From: CAZMVY01 sp964617875
Lineage (GTDB): Bacteria > Planctomycetota > Phycisphaerae > UBA1845 > PWPN01
DNA length: 64,000 nt
Direction: 5' to 3'
Assembly (NCBI GenBank): GCA_964617875.1
Contig: CAZUAI010000014.1
Location: 1-64,000 of the forward strand
Below the pieces are notes generated by a model, which had not been told where the DNA came from, did not search any database, and worked only from the letters and a program-made list of their open reading frames with translations. The first letter of the stretch is position 1. The number at the start of each line of letters is the position of its first letter. Below, piece by piece: positions 50,838 to 60,269 of this stretch. The position numbers were made by a program, and so were the translations under genes.

Positions 50838-52322
50838 GTGGCCACGGCATCGCTACAACGGGAACTGAAGATCCTCACCGATGGGGCGCAGATGCGTGCC
50901 TGGCTGCGTCTCACGCCGGACGAGGACTACTCCAGCCTTTCCGATACCGACATTCTCGAGGCCCTGCGAGTCGAGGGCATCCCTGTCGATGACCGCGTCC
51001 GGTCACGGGTCCACGCGCTACTGGACCTTCTGAAGGCCGGAACGATCCCGAAGGAGGAGTTCATTCTCGCCGAAGGCGTCCCGCCGACCGACCCCGAAGA
51101 CGCTGATTTCGTCTTCGCCGACACGGCAACAGACGCCACGCCCGAGGACGGCGAACCCGCCGGAGAGCACGACAACAACAGCGGCCTGGGCCGGATTGAC
51201 TTCTACGCACTGACGAAGATCCGGTCGGTCGCCGAGGGCCAGATCCTCGGACAGATCAAGCCCCCCATCCCCGGAAAGGGCGGCACCGACGTCCGCGGCA
51301 AGCCGATTCCTCCGCGGCGCAAGGCGGCGGACATCCTGATCGGGGCGAACGTCGTCGTGGACGCAGACGGCCGCACGGTGCGGGCCGCCACGGCCGGCCG
51401 GCTGAACTACTCCCAACGCCGCCTCTCCGTGGGGCCGGCGATCGAGATCAAGGGCGATGTCGATTTCGAGTCCGGGTCCGTCGAGTCGCCGGCCGACGTC
51501 ATCGTCCGCCGTGATGTGCTGGACGGGTTTCATGTCCGCAGCGAGAAGAACATCACCGTCGGGGGGGCCGTCGGCGCCTGCGAGATCAGGGCCGGCGGCG
51601 ACATCCACGTCGCGGGCGGCATCGCGGGCAAGGGCCGGGCCCAGATCGAAGCCCAGGGCGACGTGATGGCCCGATTCTGCAACGAGTGTACGATCCGCGC
51701 CGGCCGTGACATCGTCATCGCCAGGGAGTCCATCAACAGCCAGCTTCACACGCTCGGCTTCCTCCGCATGCCACGCGGGTCCCTGATCGGCGGCTGCGCC
51801 TACGCCCGATGCGGCGGCGACATTCGGACGCTTGGCAGCGACGGCGGCGTCAAGACGCAGATCGCCATCGGCATCGATCCGATCGTGTTCGACAAGTGCC
51901 ACGAGATCGACGAACAGGTCGCCAAACGCAAGGAAGCCTCCGCCAGGATCCGCCAGGCCGTTCAACCCCTGATGGCGCAGCTTAAGCGTCTGATGCCCGC
52001 ACAGCGGGAGCGTGCCACGGAACTCATGTACGAAGCCGACCAGATCGACGCCGGCGTGCAGGAGCTGCTCGCGCAGAAGGAGGCCATGCTCAACGCCGCT
52101 ACGCCCGAAGAGCCGCCGTTCCTCTACATCGCCGACCGCATCCTGCCCAATACGACGGTCATCGTCGGCGGACACATGCACACGTTCATGGAAGAACGCA
52201 AGGGGCCCTTCCGAATCCTGCGGCGAAAGGTCGATCGCGTCGAGGAAATCGTCCTCCTCAACGCCCTGACCGCGAGCCAGACGGTGCTCAAGAGCCGCGA
52301 CTACCGGCTCAAGGTCACGTAG
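50838..52322 (+). CDS. FapA (DUF342) family protein
   Basis: A 494-residue cytoplasmic protein of the FapA family. The N-terminal helical part (about 1-110) precedes the FapA core: LGQIKPPIPGKGGTDVRGK, then parallel beta-helix-like turns with repeated glycines (DVIVRRDVLDGFHVRSEKNI, GGDIHVAGGIAGKGRAQ). A coiled-coil segment covers about 355-415, and a short beta C-terminus follows. FapA of Vibrio affects flagellar motility and polar signalling. The GTG start at 50838 follows GAGG. It is probably cotranscribed with cheX and cheY, 67 bases from the latter. Its stop overlaps the convergent glycosyltransferase gene by 22 bases. Confidence 0.85.
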   Translation: MATASLQRELKILTDGAQMRAWLRLTPDEDYSSLSDTDILEALRVEGIPVDDRVRSRVHALLDLLKAGTIPKEEFILAEGVPPTDPEDADFVFADTATDATPEDGEPAGEHDNNSGLGRIDFYALTKIRSVAEGQILGQIKPPIPGKGGTDVRGKPIPPRRKAADILIGANVVVDADGRTVRAATAGRLNYSQRRLSVGPAIEIKGDVDFESGSVESPADVIVRRDVLDGFHVRSEKNITVGGAVGACEIRAGGDIHVAGGIAGKGRAQIEAQGDVMARFCNECTIRAGRDIVIARESINSQLHTLGFLRMPRGSLIGGCAYARCGGDIRTLGSDGGVKTQIAIGIDPIVFDKCHEIDEQVAKRKEASARIRQAVQPLMAQLKRLMPAQRERATELMYEADQIDAGVQELLAQKEAMLNAATPEEPPFLYIADRILPNTTVIVGGHMHTFMEERKGPFRILRRKVDRVEEIVLLNALTASQTVLKSRDYRLKVT

Positions 52323-53488
52323 GTCGCCCCGTTGCTCCGTTCACTTGGTGTCTGGTCGGTTCCTTGATTGCCGGAGCGGCCCGCATCCGACGCCACGCGC
52401 TCGTACAGGGCAGCCCAGTCCCGCCGGATCACCGTCCAGTCGCAGTGGGCGCGGGCCCACGCGGATGCCGCCGTCCCCAGCCGTAAGCGCAGATCCGCGT
52501 CGCGCAGCAGCCTCTCCACGCCCGCCGCCAGAGCCGCGGGGTCGCCAACGGGAACCAGCAGGCCGGACTGCTCGTGGCGTATCAGGTCGCGGCATCCCGG
52601 GGCATCCGTCGCCACGATCGCCTTCGCCGCTGCCATCGCCTCGATCAACGCATTCGGCAGACCCTCGGCACGAGACGGGAACACGAACACGTCCGCCGCC
52701 GCCAGCAGCGAGGGAACGTCGTCCCGCCGGCCCAGGAGCCGCACGCATTCGCCTGCGCCAGCCCGCGCGACACGCTGCCGAACCGCCGCCTCGTAGCTTC
52801 CTTCGCCCACAAGAAGAAACTGAGCCGCCGTCCGACGACGCAGCAGCACGGCGGCCTCCACGAGTTCGTCAAGCCCTTTCACCGGATCGAGACGGCCCAC
52901 CCACAGCACGATCGGAATACCCGCCGGAATGTCCAGCGCTTGCCGGTCGAGCGGCGCGGCCCCCGCCACGCCGTCAACGTCAATCCCCCCCGGCATCCAA
53001 CGCAGCCGAGACCGGGGAACACGGCCCGCCCGATGCAGATGGTCCACGACCGAGCGGGAATTGCCGATCACGAACCGACACGCCCGGCAGGTCAGGTTCT
53101 CCACGCGCAAATGCCAGTGGCGTTCCGTCTCGACCGTCAGGATGCTGCACACGATTCGATCCGCCGGCACACCCGCCATCGGCCCGACGATCCGCACGGC
53201 GATGTTGGCGTGGAACAGCAGCGAATGAACCACGTCCGGCCGGAAGGCACGGATGATCCGGCGCAACCGCCACAGTGCCCGCACGTCGCGGACTCCCCGT
53301 GCCCCGCATGCCTCCACCGCGACGCCCGCGGCCTGCAACCGCCGGCCGATCGGCCCCACATCGGCCAGCGAGACCACCAACGGCCGGAACCGGTCGCGCG
53401 GCAGCGACGTCGCCAGCCGCAACACATCCAGCGGCGTGCCGCCGACGTTCAGGTCGGTGATCACATAGAGGATGCGGGCACGCGGCAC
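52301..53488 (-). CDS. GT4-type glycosyltransferase
   Basis: A glycosyltransferase of about 395 residues with two Rossmann domains. LYVITDLNVGGTPLDVLRLA starts the acceptor domain. The donor domain has IVLWVGRLDPVKGLDELVEA and the ExxxxxxE-type motif in SRAEGLPNALIEAMAAAKAI. GT-B enzymes of family 4 add sugars from nucleotide or lipid donors to polysaccharides. The GTG at 53488 with AGGTGAGG upstream is preferred; a GTG at 53503 is possible. It begins just after the UvrC-like gene and converges with fapA. No other glycan genes are adjacent. Confidence 0.88.
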   Translation of the reverse strand: MPRARILYVITDLNVGGTPLDVLRLATSLPRDRFRPLVVSLADVGPIGRRLQAAGVAVEACGARGVRDVRALWRLRRIIRAFRPDVVHSLLFHANIAVRIVGPMAGVPADRIVCSILTVETERHWHLRVENLTCRACRFVIGNSRSVVDHLHRAGRVPRSRLRWMPGGIDVDGVAGAAPLDRQALDIPAGIPIVLWVGRLDPVKGLDELVEAAVLLRRRTAAQFLLVGEGSYEAAVRQRVARAGAGECVRLLGRRDDVPSLLAAADVFVFPSRAEGLPNALIEAMAAAKAIVATDAPGCRDLIRHEQSGLLVPVGDPAALAAGVERLLRDADLRLRLGTAASAWARAHCDWTVIRRDWAALYERVASDAGRSGNQGTDQTPSERSNGATYVTLSR

Positions 53489-53506
53489 GGCTGAACACCT
53501 CACCTG

Positions 53507-54862
53507 CTACGATGATGCCACGCCGCCCTCGGAAGACCCGGGGCAGGCGTGATGCTCCGCCTCCACATCCGCCTCGGACGACGCCGGCGGGCGCACGCGA
53601 AGGACCTTTTCGGCCACCCGCGGCAGCCACGCCTCGACTCGCGGCCATTCATCCGGCCCCAGGAAGAGGCCCGGCGCCTCGTCGCCCTTGAACAGGTAGT
53701 GGCTGACGAGCCAGACCCATTCACTCCGCAAGTCACCCGGGCCCGCGCCGCCGGACCGGCCGTCGCCGGGGTCAGGTTCCGGCCCTGCGGGCGCCGATGG
53801 CGCAGCCGCCATCGCCTGCACCCAGCCGGCCGCCGCTGCTGCAAGGCCCTTCCGCGGCACGCTCCCGCCGCGCTCGATCCAGCCCCCGCGCATCAGGAAC
53901 GGCTGTACGTGCGTTGTCCCTTCGCCGCGCTGAAGAATCAGGTAATCCAGCTCCTCGACCCGCCGTACGAAGCGATAGTCGCGGCCGCCGAGCAGTTCCG
54001 CCCGCTGGAGCCGCTGCTTCAGCCGGCCGGCCTGCTCAAACTCCTGACGCCCGGCCATCGCACGCATGGCCTCCTGCCACCGCGGCACTTCGCGGCGCCA
54101 ACCGCCGGCGCCGAACAATGCCGCCTCCGCGACCATCTCGCGATATCGCTCCAGAGTGATCGCGCCGCTGCACGGGGCCGGGCACTTGCCCATCTCGAAG
54201 TACGCGCACGGCTGGCCGTGCGGGGCCTGCTCGAGGATGTGATGGTAGCGGCACAGGTCGAAGAGGTCCTGTAGGATTTCAATGAATCGCTCGGCCGCCG
54301 TCCGCGTCGGGAACGGCCCGAGTGCCGTTATCGGCGGCGCGCCCCGGCCTGATGTGGCGCAGGGTTCCGGGCTACGGGGGGATGCGGGCGAAGTGCCTGC
54401 ATCGCCGGAAAGCGGGCCGGAGTCACCGCCCTGGCCGCCTGCGTCGCGCAACCGGCGTTGCGTCAGGTACTTCGCCACCGTAATTCTCGGCAACCGGGCG
54501 GCGGGATCGACCAGCACGAACCACGCCGGCCCGAACGCGCAGGCATCGAGGTAGCGTCCGGGCGTGAGGATGCGGGCGATGCGGTGATATTCGTAGGCCG
54601 TCTCGAACGCCGAATGGGTTCTCCGCCACCGCACGCGACGCACGACGGCCTTCAGGTCGGCACGTTTCTTCGATGCCTCCGGCGGCGGGGCCAGGCGATA
54701 CGCAACGGCCCGGCGCAGGCCCTCGCCGCCGGCCAGAAGCACGACCCGGTCCTGCTCGTCCGTCAGGAGATACACGCCGCCGCCGCCCGGCAGTGTCCTG
54801 GCCCACTCGGCCGGGTCGCCGGTCACGTCGACCTGGTGCTCGAAAAGCCTGTCGAGGTCCAC
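53507..54862 (-). CDS. Short UvrC-like protein lacking the C-terminal nuclease domain
   Basis: A 451-residue protein resembling the first half of UvrC. GGVYLLTDEQDRVVLLAGGE is a degenerate GIY-YIG region (GVY...). LFDLCRYHHILEQAPHGQPC and AYFEMGKCPAPCSGAIT match the cysteine motif of UvrC, and EFEQAGRLKQRLQRAELL is the UVR segment. The RNase H-like endonuclease and HhH domains of true UvrC (about 600 residues) are absent. A 30-residue low-complexity insert lies near residue 150. It may be a diverged nuclease subunit or a non-catalytic relative. The GTG start at 54862 is 10 bases downstream of the sigma-54 activator gene stop. Confidence 0.75.
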   Translation of the reverse strand: MDLDRLFEHQVDVTGDPAEWARTLPGGGGVYLLTDEQDRVVLLAGGEGLRRAVAYRLAPPPEASKKRADLKAVVRRVRWRRTHSAFETAYEYHRIARILTPGRYLDACAFGPAWFVLVDPAARLPRITVAKYLTQRRLRDAGGQGGDSGPLSGDAGTSPASPRSPEPCATSGRGAPPITALGPFPTRTAAERFIEILQDLFDLCRYHHILEQAPHGQPCAYFEMGKCPAPCSGAITLERYREMVAEAALFGAGGWRREVPRWQEAMRAMAGRQEFEQAGRLKQRLQRAELLGGRDYRFVRRVEELDYLILQRGEGTTHVQPFLMRGGWIERGGSVPRKGLAAAAAGWVQAMAAAPSAPAGPEPDPGDGRSGGAGPGDLRSEWVWLVSHYLFKGDEAPGLFLGPDEWPRVEAWLPRVAEKVLRVRPPASSEADVEAEHHACPGSSEGGVASS

Positions 54863-54871
54863 GCCTTCAGC

Positions 54872-56500
54872 TTAGACGCGCGCCGCCGTGCCGCCAACAG
54901 CGCCTCCGGCCTCCGTAGTAGGCTTCACGGCGGACTCCGCCGCCGGTGACACCTCGCCGGCAGCCTGCGGGAGGGGCTTCTGAATGCCGTATTTCTTGAC
55001 GCGATGGCGCAGGTAGTCCCGGCCGATGCCCAGGGCACGCGCCGCCTGCGACTGGTTCCAGCCGTGCAACTGAAGGGCCTTCAGAATCAACACACGCTCC
55101 TGCCCGTGCAGCGTCCGGCCCTCTTCGTCCTCCGCGTCCGGCATTGCCGCGGCCTCGATGTCCGACGGCAGGTGGCGCGGCCGGAGGCTCGTGTCGTCGC
55201 ACATCAGCACCGAGCGCTCGACCACGTTCTCGAGTTCGCGGATGTTGCCCGGCCAGTCGTAACGGCACAGAATGTCCATCGCTTCGCGGGCAACCTGGAT
55301 CTTCGGGATGCCGAATTGACGGACGGCCCGGTCGACGAAATGGCTGACCAGCGCGGGGATGTCCTCGCGCCGGTCGCGAAGCGCGGGGACCTGAATCGGG
55401 AACACGCTGAGGCGGTAATAAAGGTCCTCGCGGAAGACGCCGTCGATCATCATGTTCTTCAGCTGGCGGTTCGTGGCGGCGATGATGCGGACGTCGCACG
55501 GGATCGGCTTGCCGCCGCCGACGCGCACGAACTCCTTCTCCTGGAGCACGCGGAGCAGCTTCGCCTGCGTCGATCGGCTGATGTCGCCGATCTCGTCCAG
55601 GAACAGCGTGCCGCGGTTCGCCAGTTCGAACCAGCCGCGGCGCTGCGTGTGCGCACCGGTGAATGACCCCTTCTCGTGGCCGAACAGCTCGCTTTCGAGG
55701 AGCGTCTCCGGCAACGCGGCGCAGTTGATGGCGACAAACGTCTCGCCCCGGCGCCGCGACGCGTTGTGGATGTGCCGGGCACAGAGTTCCTTGCCCGTGC
55801 CGGTTTCGCCGAGAAGGAGTACGGTCGCGTGACTCGGGGCGACACGGTCGCACAATTCCAGCACTTTCCGGATGGCGGCGGACTCCCCGATGATCGACGG
55901 GCCCTTGCTGACCGAATCGCGAAGGCCCTCGTATCGCTGCTGGAGATCCAGGTGCGCCCGCGCGTTCTGCGTGGCGCTGGCCGCCAGCGTCGCGAAGATC
56001 TGCAAGACCTTCAGATCGCCGGGCGTGAAATCCTTCCCGTCCAGCCGGTTCACGACCTCGATGACACCGATGACCTCGGACCGGTGAATCATGGGGGCGG
56101 CAAGCAGCGTTCGCGTCGGCCACGTGCCGATGTTGTCGATATCCTTGCAGTACTTGGCGTGGGACCGGACGTCAGGCACGTGGATCGGCGAGCCCCGCCG
56201 GACGACCTGACCGGGGATGCCCAGCGAGGCGTTGAACTCGCGCCCGAGGATCGCCTCGCGCCGCCCGCCTGCTGCGGCCACGCACACGAGCCTGCCGGCC
56301 GAGCCGTCGAGCGAGAACACACTGCTCGCCTCCGCCCGGGCCACCTCGCAGGCCAGACGCGCGATCTTCTGCAGGACGACATCCAGGTCGAGCGTCGATG
56401 TGATCGCCGCCGCCGCTTCGGCCAGTGCCGAAACGGACGCCGGCGGCAACCCGTATGAGGGCGGAATCGTCGCCTCGGAGGTCTTTCCCAGCGGAATCAT
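54872..56500 (-). CDS. GAF-domain sigma-54-dependent transcriptional activator
   Basis: A 542-residue NtrC-type activator. A GAF sensor domain spans about residues 25-185. The AAA+ domain has Walker A GETGTGKE (231-238), the sigma-54 contact loop GSFTGA (278-283, Ser replacing Ala of GAFTGA), Walker B TLFLDEIGD, and the R-finger region. A Fis-type helix-turn-helix ends the protein (LHGWNQSQAARALGIGRDYL). There is no receiver domain, so control is by ligand or GAF signal instead of phosphorylation. It could act at the sigma-54 promoter found at 1846. The target is unproven. Confidence 0.93.
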   Translation of the reverse strand: MIPLGKTSEATIPPSYGLPPASVSALAEAAAAITSTLDLDVVLQKIARLACEVARAEASSVFSLDGSAGRLVCVAAAGGRREAILGREFNASLGIPGQVVRRGSPIHVPDVRSHAKYCKDIDNIGTWPTRTLLAAPMIHRSEVIGVIEVVNRLDGKDFTPGDLKVLQIFATLAASATQNARAHLDLQQRYEGLRDSVSKGPSIIGESAAIRKVLELCDRVAPSHATVLLLGETGTGKELCARHIHNASRRRGETFVAINCAALPETLLESELFGHEKGSFTGAHTQRRGWFELANRGTLFLDEIGDISRSTQAKLLRVLQEKEFVRVGGGKPIPCDVRIIAATNRQLKNMMIDGVFREDLYYRLSVFPIQVPALRDRREDIPALVSHFVDRAVRQFGIPKIQVAREAMDILCRYDWPGNIRELENVVERSVLMCDDTSLRPRHLPSDIEAAAMPDAEDEEGRTLHGQERVLILKALQLHGWNQSQAARALGIGRDYLRHRVKKYGIQKPLPQAAGEVSPAAESAVKPTTEAGGAVGGTAARV

Positions 56501-56583
56501 GACAACGGCGGATTCTGGAGCGGTCCGGTGCGTGCGTCAAGACACGGAAGCCCGCCCGACGCACCGAGACGCGCGGCCGCCCC

Positions 56584-56901
56584 TTATCGCACAAACCGCG
56601 GCTGGTCCAACAGGGGCCGCTGCGGGCCCTCAATCGGTTCCTTGACCGGCGACGGCCGGCGGGGCTTCGGACGTTCCATCCGTGCGGCGTCCTCCGCTGC
56701 CATGTCCGCCGGCCGGCCCGGCATCCCGTCGCCGCCGGCCACCGAACAACGCGTCGCCGGACCGCGATGCTTTACGCCAACCTGGTCATCCCGCGCCGGC
56801 GGCGGCGCCACGCAACCGGCAATCAACAGCACGGCCGGCAGCAACCGCCTCCATCTGCCGCGCCGCGTACAAACACCGTGCTGGGAACCGGTAAACCACA
56901 C
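56584..56901 (-). CDS. Possible small lipoprotein
   Basis: A frame of up to 105 residues with a lipoprotein signal: RRLLPAVLLIAGCVAPPPAR has a fair lipobox (LIAGC). The rest is proline- and arginine-rich with no recognised domain (MERPKPRRPSPVKEP). The start is unclear; a GTG at 56901 has no ribosome site. It lies between the activator gene and the Ig-domain gene on the same strand. Composition supports a short anchored protein, but it could be spurious. Confidence 0.4.
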   Translation of the reverse strand: MWFTGSQHGVCTRRGRWRRLLPAVLLIAGCVAPPPARDDQVGVKHRGPATRCSVAGGDGMPGRPADMAAEDAARMERPKPRRPSPVKEPIEGPQRPLLDQPRFVR

Positions 56902-56940
56902 GGTGCAAACCCGATCGCCCGAAACAATGCCTCCGACCTT

Positions 56941-59900
56941 TCAGCGATGACGGCGCCAGCGGGGCACGACCATCATGAGCAACAGCCCCAACGGCATCGC
57001 GAATCCGAACAGCAGGCCAAAACTGCCGCATGCCTCCGGAACATCCACCTCGATCTGGCCATCCGGCCACAAGCTCGCACTGGCGAACTTGTGGGCCTGG
57101 TCTTCCGAGTCCGGGTTGAGGGGAGTGCCGACAAAGCCATTGCCATCGATATCGAAGCCCGGCATACGCCACGCATACAGGATCGTCCAGACCCGGATAT
57201 CCGGGAAGAACGTCGCGGAGCGACTGCCCGGCAGCAGAAGCTCCTGGCAGGCCATCCCCAAACCCCGTTGTCCATAACCCATCGTCGCCGGAGAAGGGGC
57301 CGCAGCCATATCGGCGGGCCGCTCCGCGAAGAGTCTCTTCACCTCATTGCCGATCCGGACGGTGAAGAGGGCTTCATACCTTTCCGGGAACCTGGTCTTG
57401 AGGTAGGTCTGCGTGGGGGCCAACCGGAAGTCCCGGATATCTGTGATCCGATAAAGACCGTTGCCATCCCAGTCCGCCCCGAGAAGGTGTCAAGACCAGC
57501 CAAGTTTACACCAAGTTGCGACGGCCAAACACCCCACGGCGGCGTGACGGGGTCCATCGGCTCGCCCATTCCCATACTTGTCATCACCCAGATGCCGGTT
57601 GCACACGTTCGGCAATCGACCTTGGCTTTGTCGCCGGAAGGACTCGCCACCTCGCCGGTACATAGCTCGCGCAGACAGGTGATGCTCTCGGCGATTGTGC
57701 GGTTGCCGGGTGCTGTCAGATTCGCGTCGAGATCGTAGACCGAGATGCTCACCGAAATCGAAGAATCAAGCCGCAACCCCGCCCAGTCAATGAGGTAAAG
57801 CGGTCCGTCGGGGGCAATGACAATCCCCCAGGAAAGCTCGGCTCCGGCGTCCCCCGGCAGCATCTTGGTGGAGGAAAAGAACGTATCGTACTTGGCAATC
57901 TCACCGAGCAACCGACTTCCAAGCCCTTTGCCTGCTGACGCGGACGCCGCAGTGCCGGGGGGTCTGAGAAAGTCTGGTGTTGCCGGCCAAACCTGACTCA
58001 ACAGATCCTTCGAGGGGCCGATTCGAACGTACCACGCGTCCGGCTCTTCGGCGAGCCAGAACACGGCATGAACATTGCGCGGGCCCCAGAAATACTCGAC
58101 GAACCGATTGGGCCGAACCCCCCTTTCTTCAAGCTTCCCATCGATGCCCGTTCTTCTGGTGCGATCGAACAGCGTATCCTGCACCACCTTCTTCCGGTCG
58201 GCAAAGTGTTTCTCCGCGTCCGGCTTACTCGCGGCACTTTCCTCCAACGACCACTTGATCCGTGACACCTCATACAAATACCTGCCTGCGTCCTTCGCTG
58301 GCATCTTGACGGGCATCTGTTCCGTGCCGCCCGTATTCCTTAACCAGTCATCCAACCAATCCTCTGCGTTCTTGCGCTCCGTTTGCCAACGATCTTCCAG
58401 CGGCTCCACCACCAAGTCGGCCCCTGGAGATATCGCCTCGCCGCCCTCGCCCGCCACCTTGCATACGTACGTCCCCGCATGCGCGTCGGAATCCACTGGG
58501 TCGATCCTCAGTACCCTTCCATCCTCGGAAACGGAGTACGGTGGGGCCATCTCAAGGCGCTTTCCATCCTTCTGCCATTCGAACTTCAGCCCCTCGCCAG
58601 TTGCCTCGACCTTGAACTCGGCCATACCCCCCGGCTTGACCTTCTGCGTTGTCGGGGGCTTCGCGATCTTTGTCTTCGTGATGACCGTCAGCCTGGCCGC
58701 GGCGAAGACGGGCTCGCCGCACCCGCCGCGGACTTCACAGCGATAGTCCCCCGCGTCGTTCGCCATGACGTCCTTGATTCGCAGCGTTTCCCCCTTCACG
58801 CCCTCGCAACGCGTGCCTGGCTCAAGCGGCTTACCGTCCTTGTGCCATTGGTACTGAAGCGTCCCCTCGCCTGTGGCCTCGACGCGGAACGCGGCGGTAT
58901 CGCCCACGATCACCTTTTGCGGCTCGAGATCCTCAACCTGCGTTGCCATCTTGAGGGTCAGCGATGTCGGACTGGAGAAGACCGTCTCGCAATCCGCCCT
59001 GACGCGGCAGCGATACTGACCGACGTCCTGGTTGCCGACGTTCTCAATTTCCAGCTTGGGGGTCTTGACCCCCGCCACCTTGCCTGCAACGTCCTTGAGG
59101 TCGATGCCGTCCTTTTCCCACTGATAGGACAGTTCTCCGGAGCCGGTGGCCTCCACGGCGAACGTCACCCTGTCCCCAGGACAAGCCTTGTCCGGAGGAC
59201 GCGCGGTAACGACCGTAGCCGGCTTCAGTTCCAGAGCGGCGCGATTCGTTTGCGTCTTCGCGGCCTCGTTCGCCTTGTCGCTCACGACGCAGTAGTAAGC
59301 ACCCTTGGTCGCCCCTTCGGCTCGCACCACGGTCAGGGTCGCGCTCTGCGTGTTCCTGTACTGCCCGTCCCGGTCGTTGAGCGGGTAAGCCTTGCCGGCC
59401 TCGTCCAGCCTCCACCACTGGTAGGACCAATCCTCCCTGGCAGGTTCCACCCGGAAATCGACGGACGTCCCGGGGCAGACCAACTTGTTCGATGGTTGAA
59501 GTGTGAGGTCGGGGGGCGACGGATTCGGTGACTCAGGTTGTCTTTCGTGCAAGGGCTCGGACCTGCTCGTCACCTGCGCTTCTTTCTTCTCGGCAAGCGA
59601 CACGTTGACGAGAACACTGTCGCCCACACCGAGCGGATCGCTCACCTGGACCACGAAGGAGTCTTGGCCCCTGGCGTTTTCGTTAGGCGTGTAGCGAACT
59701 CGAACATGCCCATCCGGTTTGGCGTCAAACTTCACCGTTCCCTGAGAAGGCTCTTTCGTGACAACCAGTCCCCAAGTCAGTTGGCCTTCGTCCTCCTTGT
59801 CCTCATCCGTTGCGTTCAACTCAATGTGTTCCCCGCGAGCGGCGTCGAGCGTCAGCGGACCTTGCTCGCGAATCCTGGGCGGGTGGTTGACCCTCAGTTC

Positions 59901-60239
59901 AACAACGTCGCTTGACACACGGTATTCCTTACCGTCGATCGTGTTGACCACGTCGCAGTAGTACTGCCCGGCGTCGTCCGATTTCACCTGTGAGATCTCG
60001 TACACCCCCGCGATAGCCGCGACGCCACCCTCAGTGTCGTGAAACTCCTTGTCGTTGGGATGCTTCACCCGCCACTGGTAACGGGGCGCCGGTTTCCCTC
60101 GCGCCTCTACTTTGAACACCGCCCGGGTACCTTCGGTTGCTTGAACCTTTTGCGGCTGACTCACAATCCGTGGCGGGTACGGCGCCGTTGCACGCCTGAC
60201 CCCCGGTGCCACAAGCGCCGCGACGAGGAGCACGATCAT
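56941..60239 (-). CDS. Eukaryote-like Ig-domain surface protein with apparent frameshift
   Basis: A secreted protein of about 1,099 residues if one G is restored in the G4 run at 57477-57480. The leader is IVLLVAALVAPGVRRATA. Five Ig-like domains with the eukaryotic DxGxYxC pattern are visible (DDAGQYYCDV, KGAYYCVV, DVGQYRCRV, DAGDYRCEV, AGTYVCKV). A cadherin-like domain (about 119-220) follows the first. Residues about 620-930 form an unassigned domain. In the other frame GADWDGNGLYRITDIRDF looks EF-hand-like. The C-terminus VPEACGSFGLLFGF, then a hydrophobic helix and PRWRRHR, is a sorting-tail pattern of the PEP-CTERM/Cys-Gly type. It is followed upstream by a giant kinase gene, 30 bases away. 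Confidence 0.75.
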
Positions 60240-60269
60240 GACAAGGGCGATACGCTGCCAGACCGGTCG

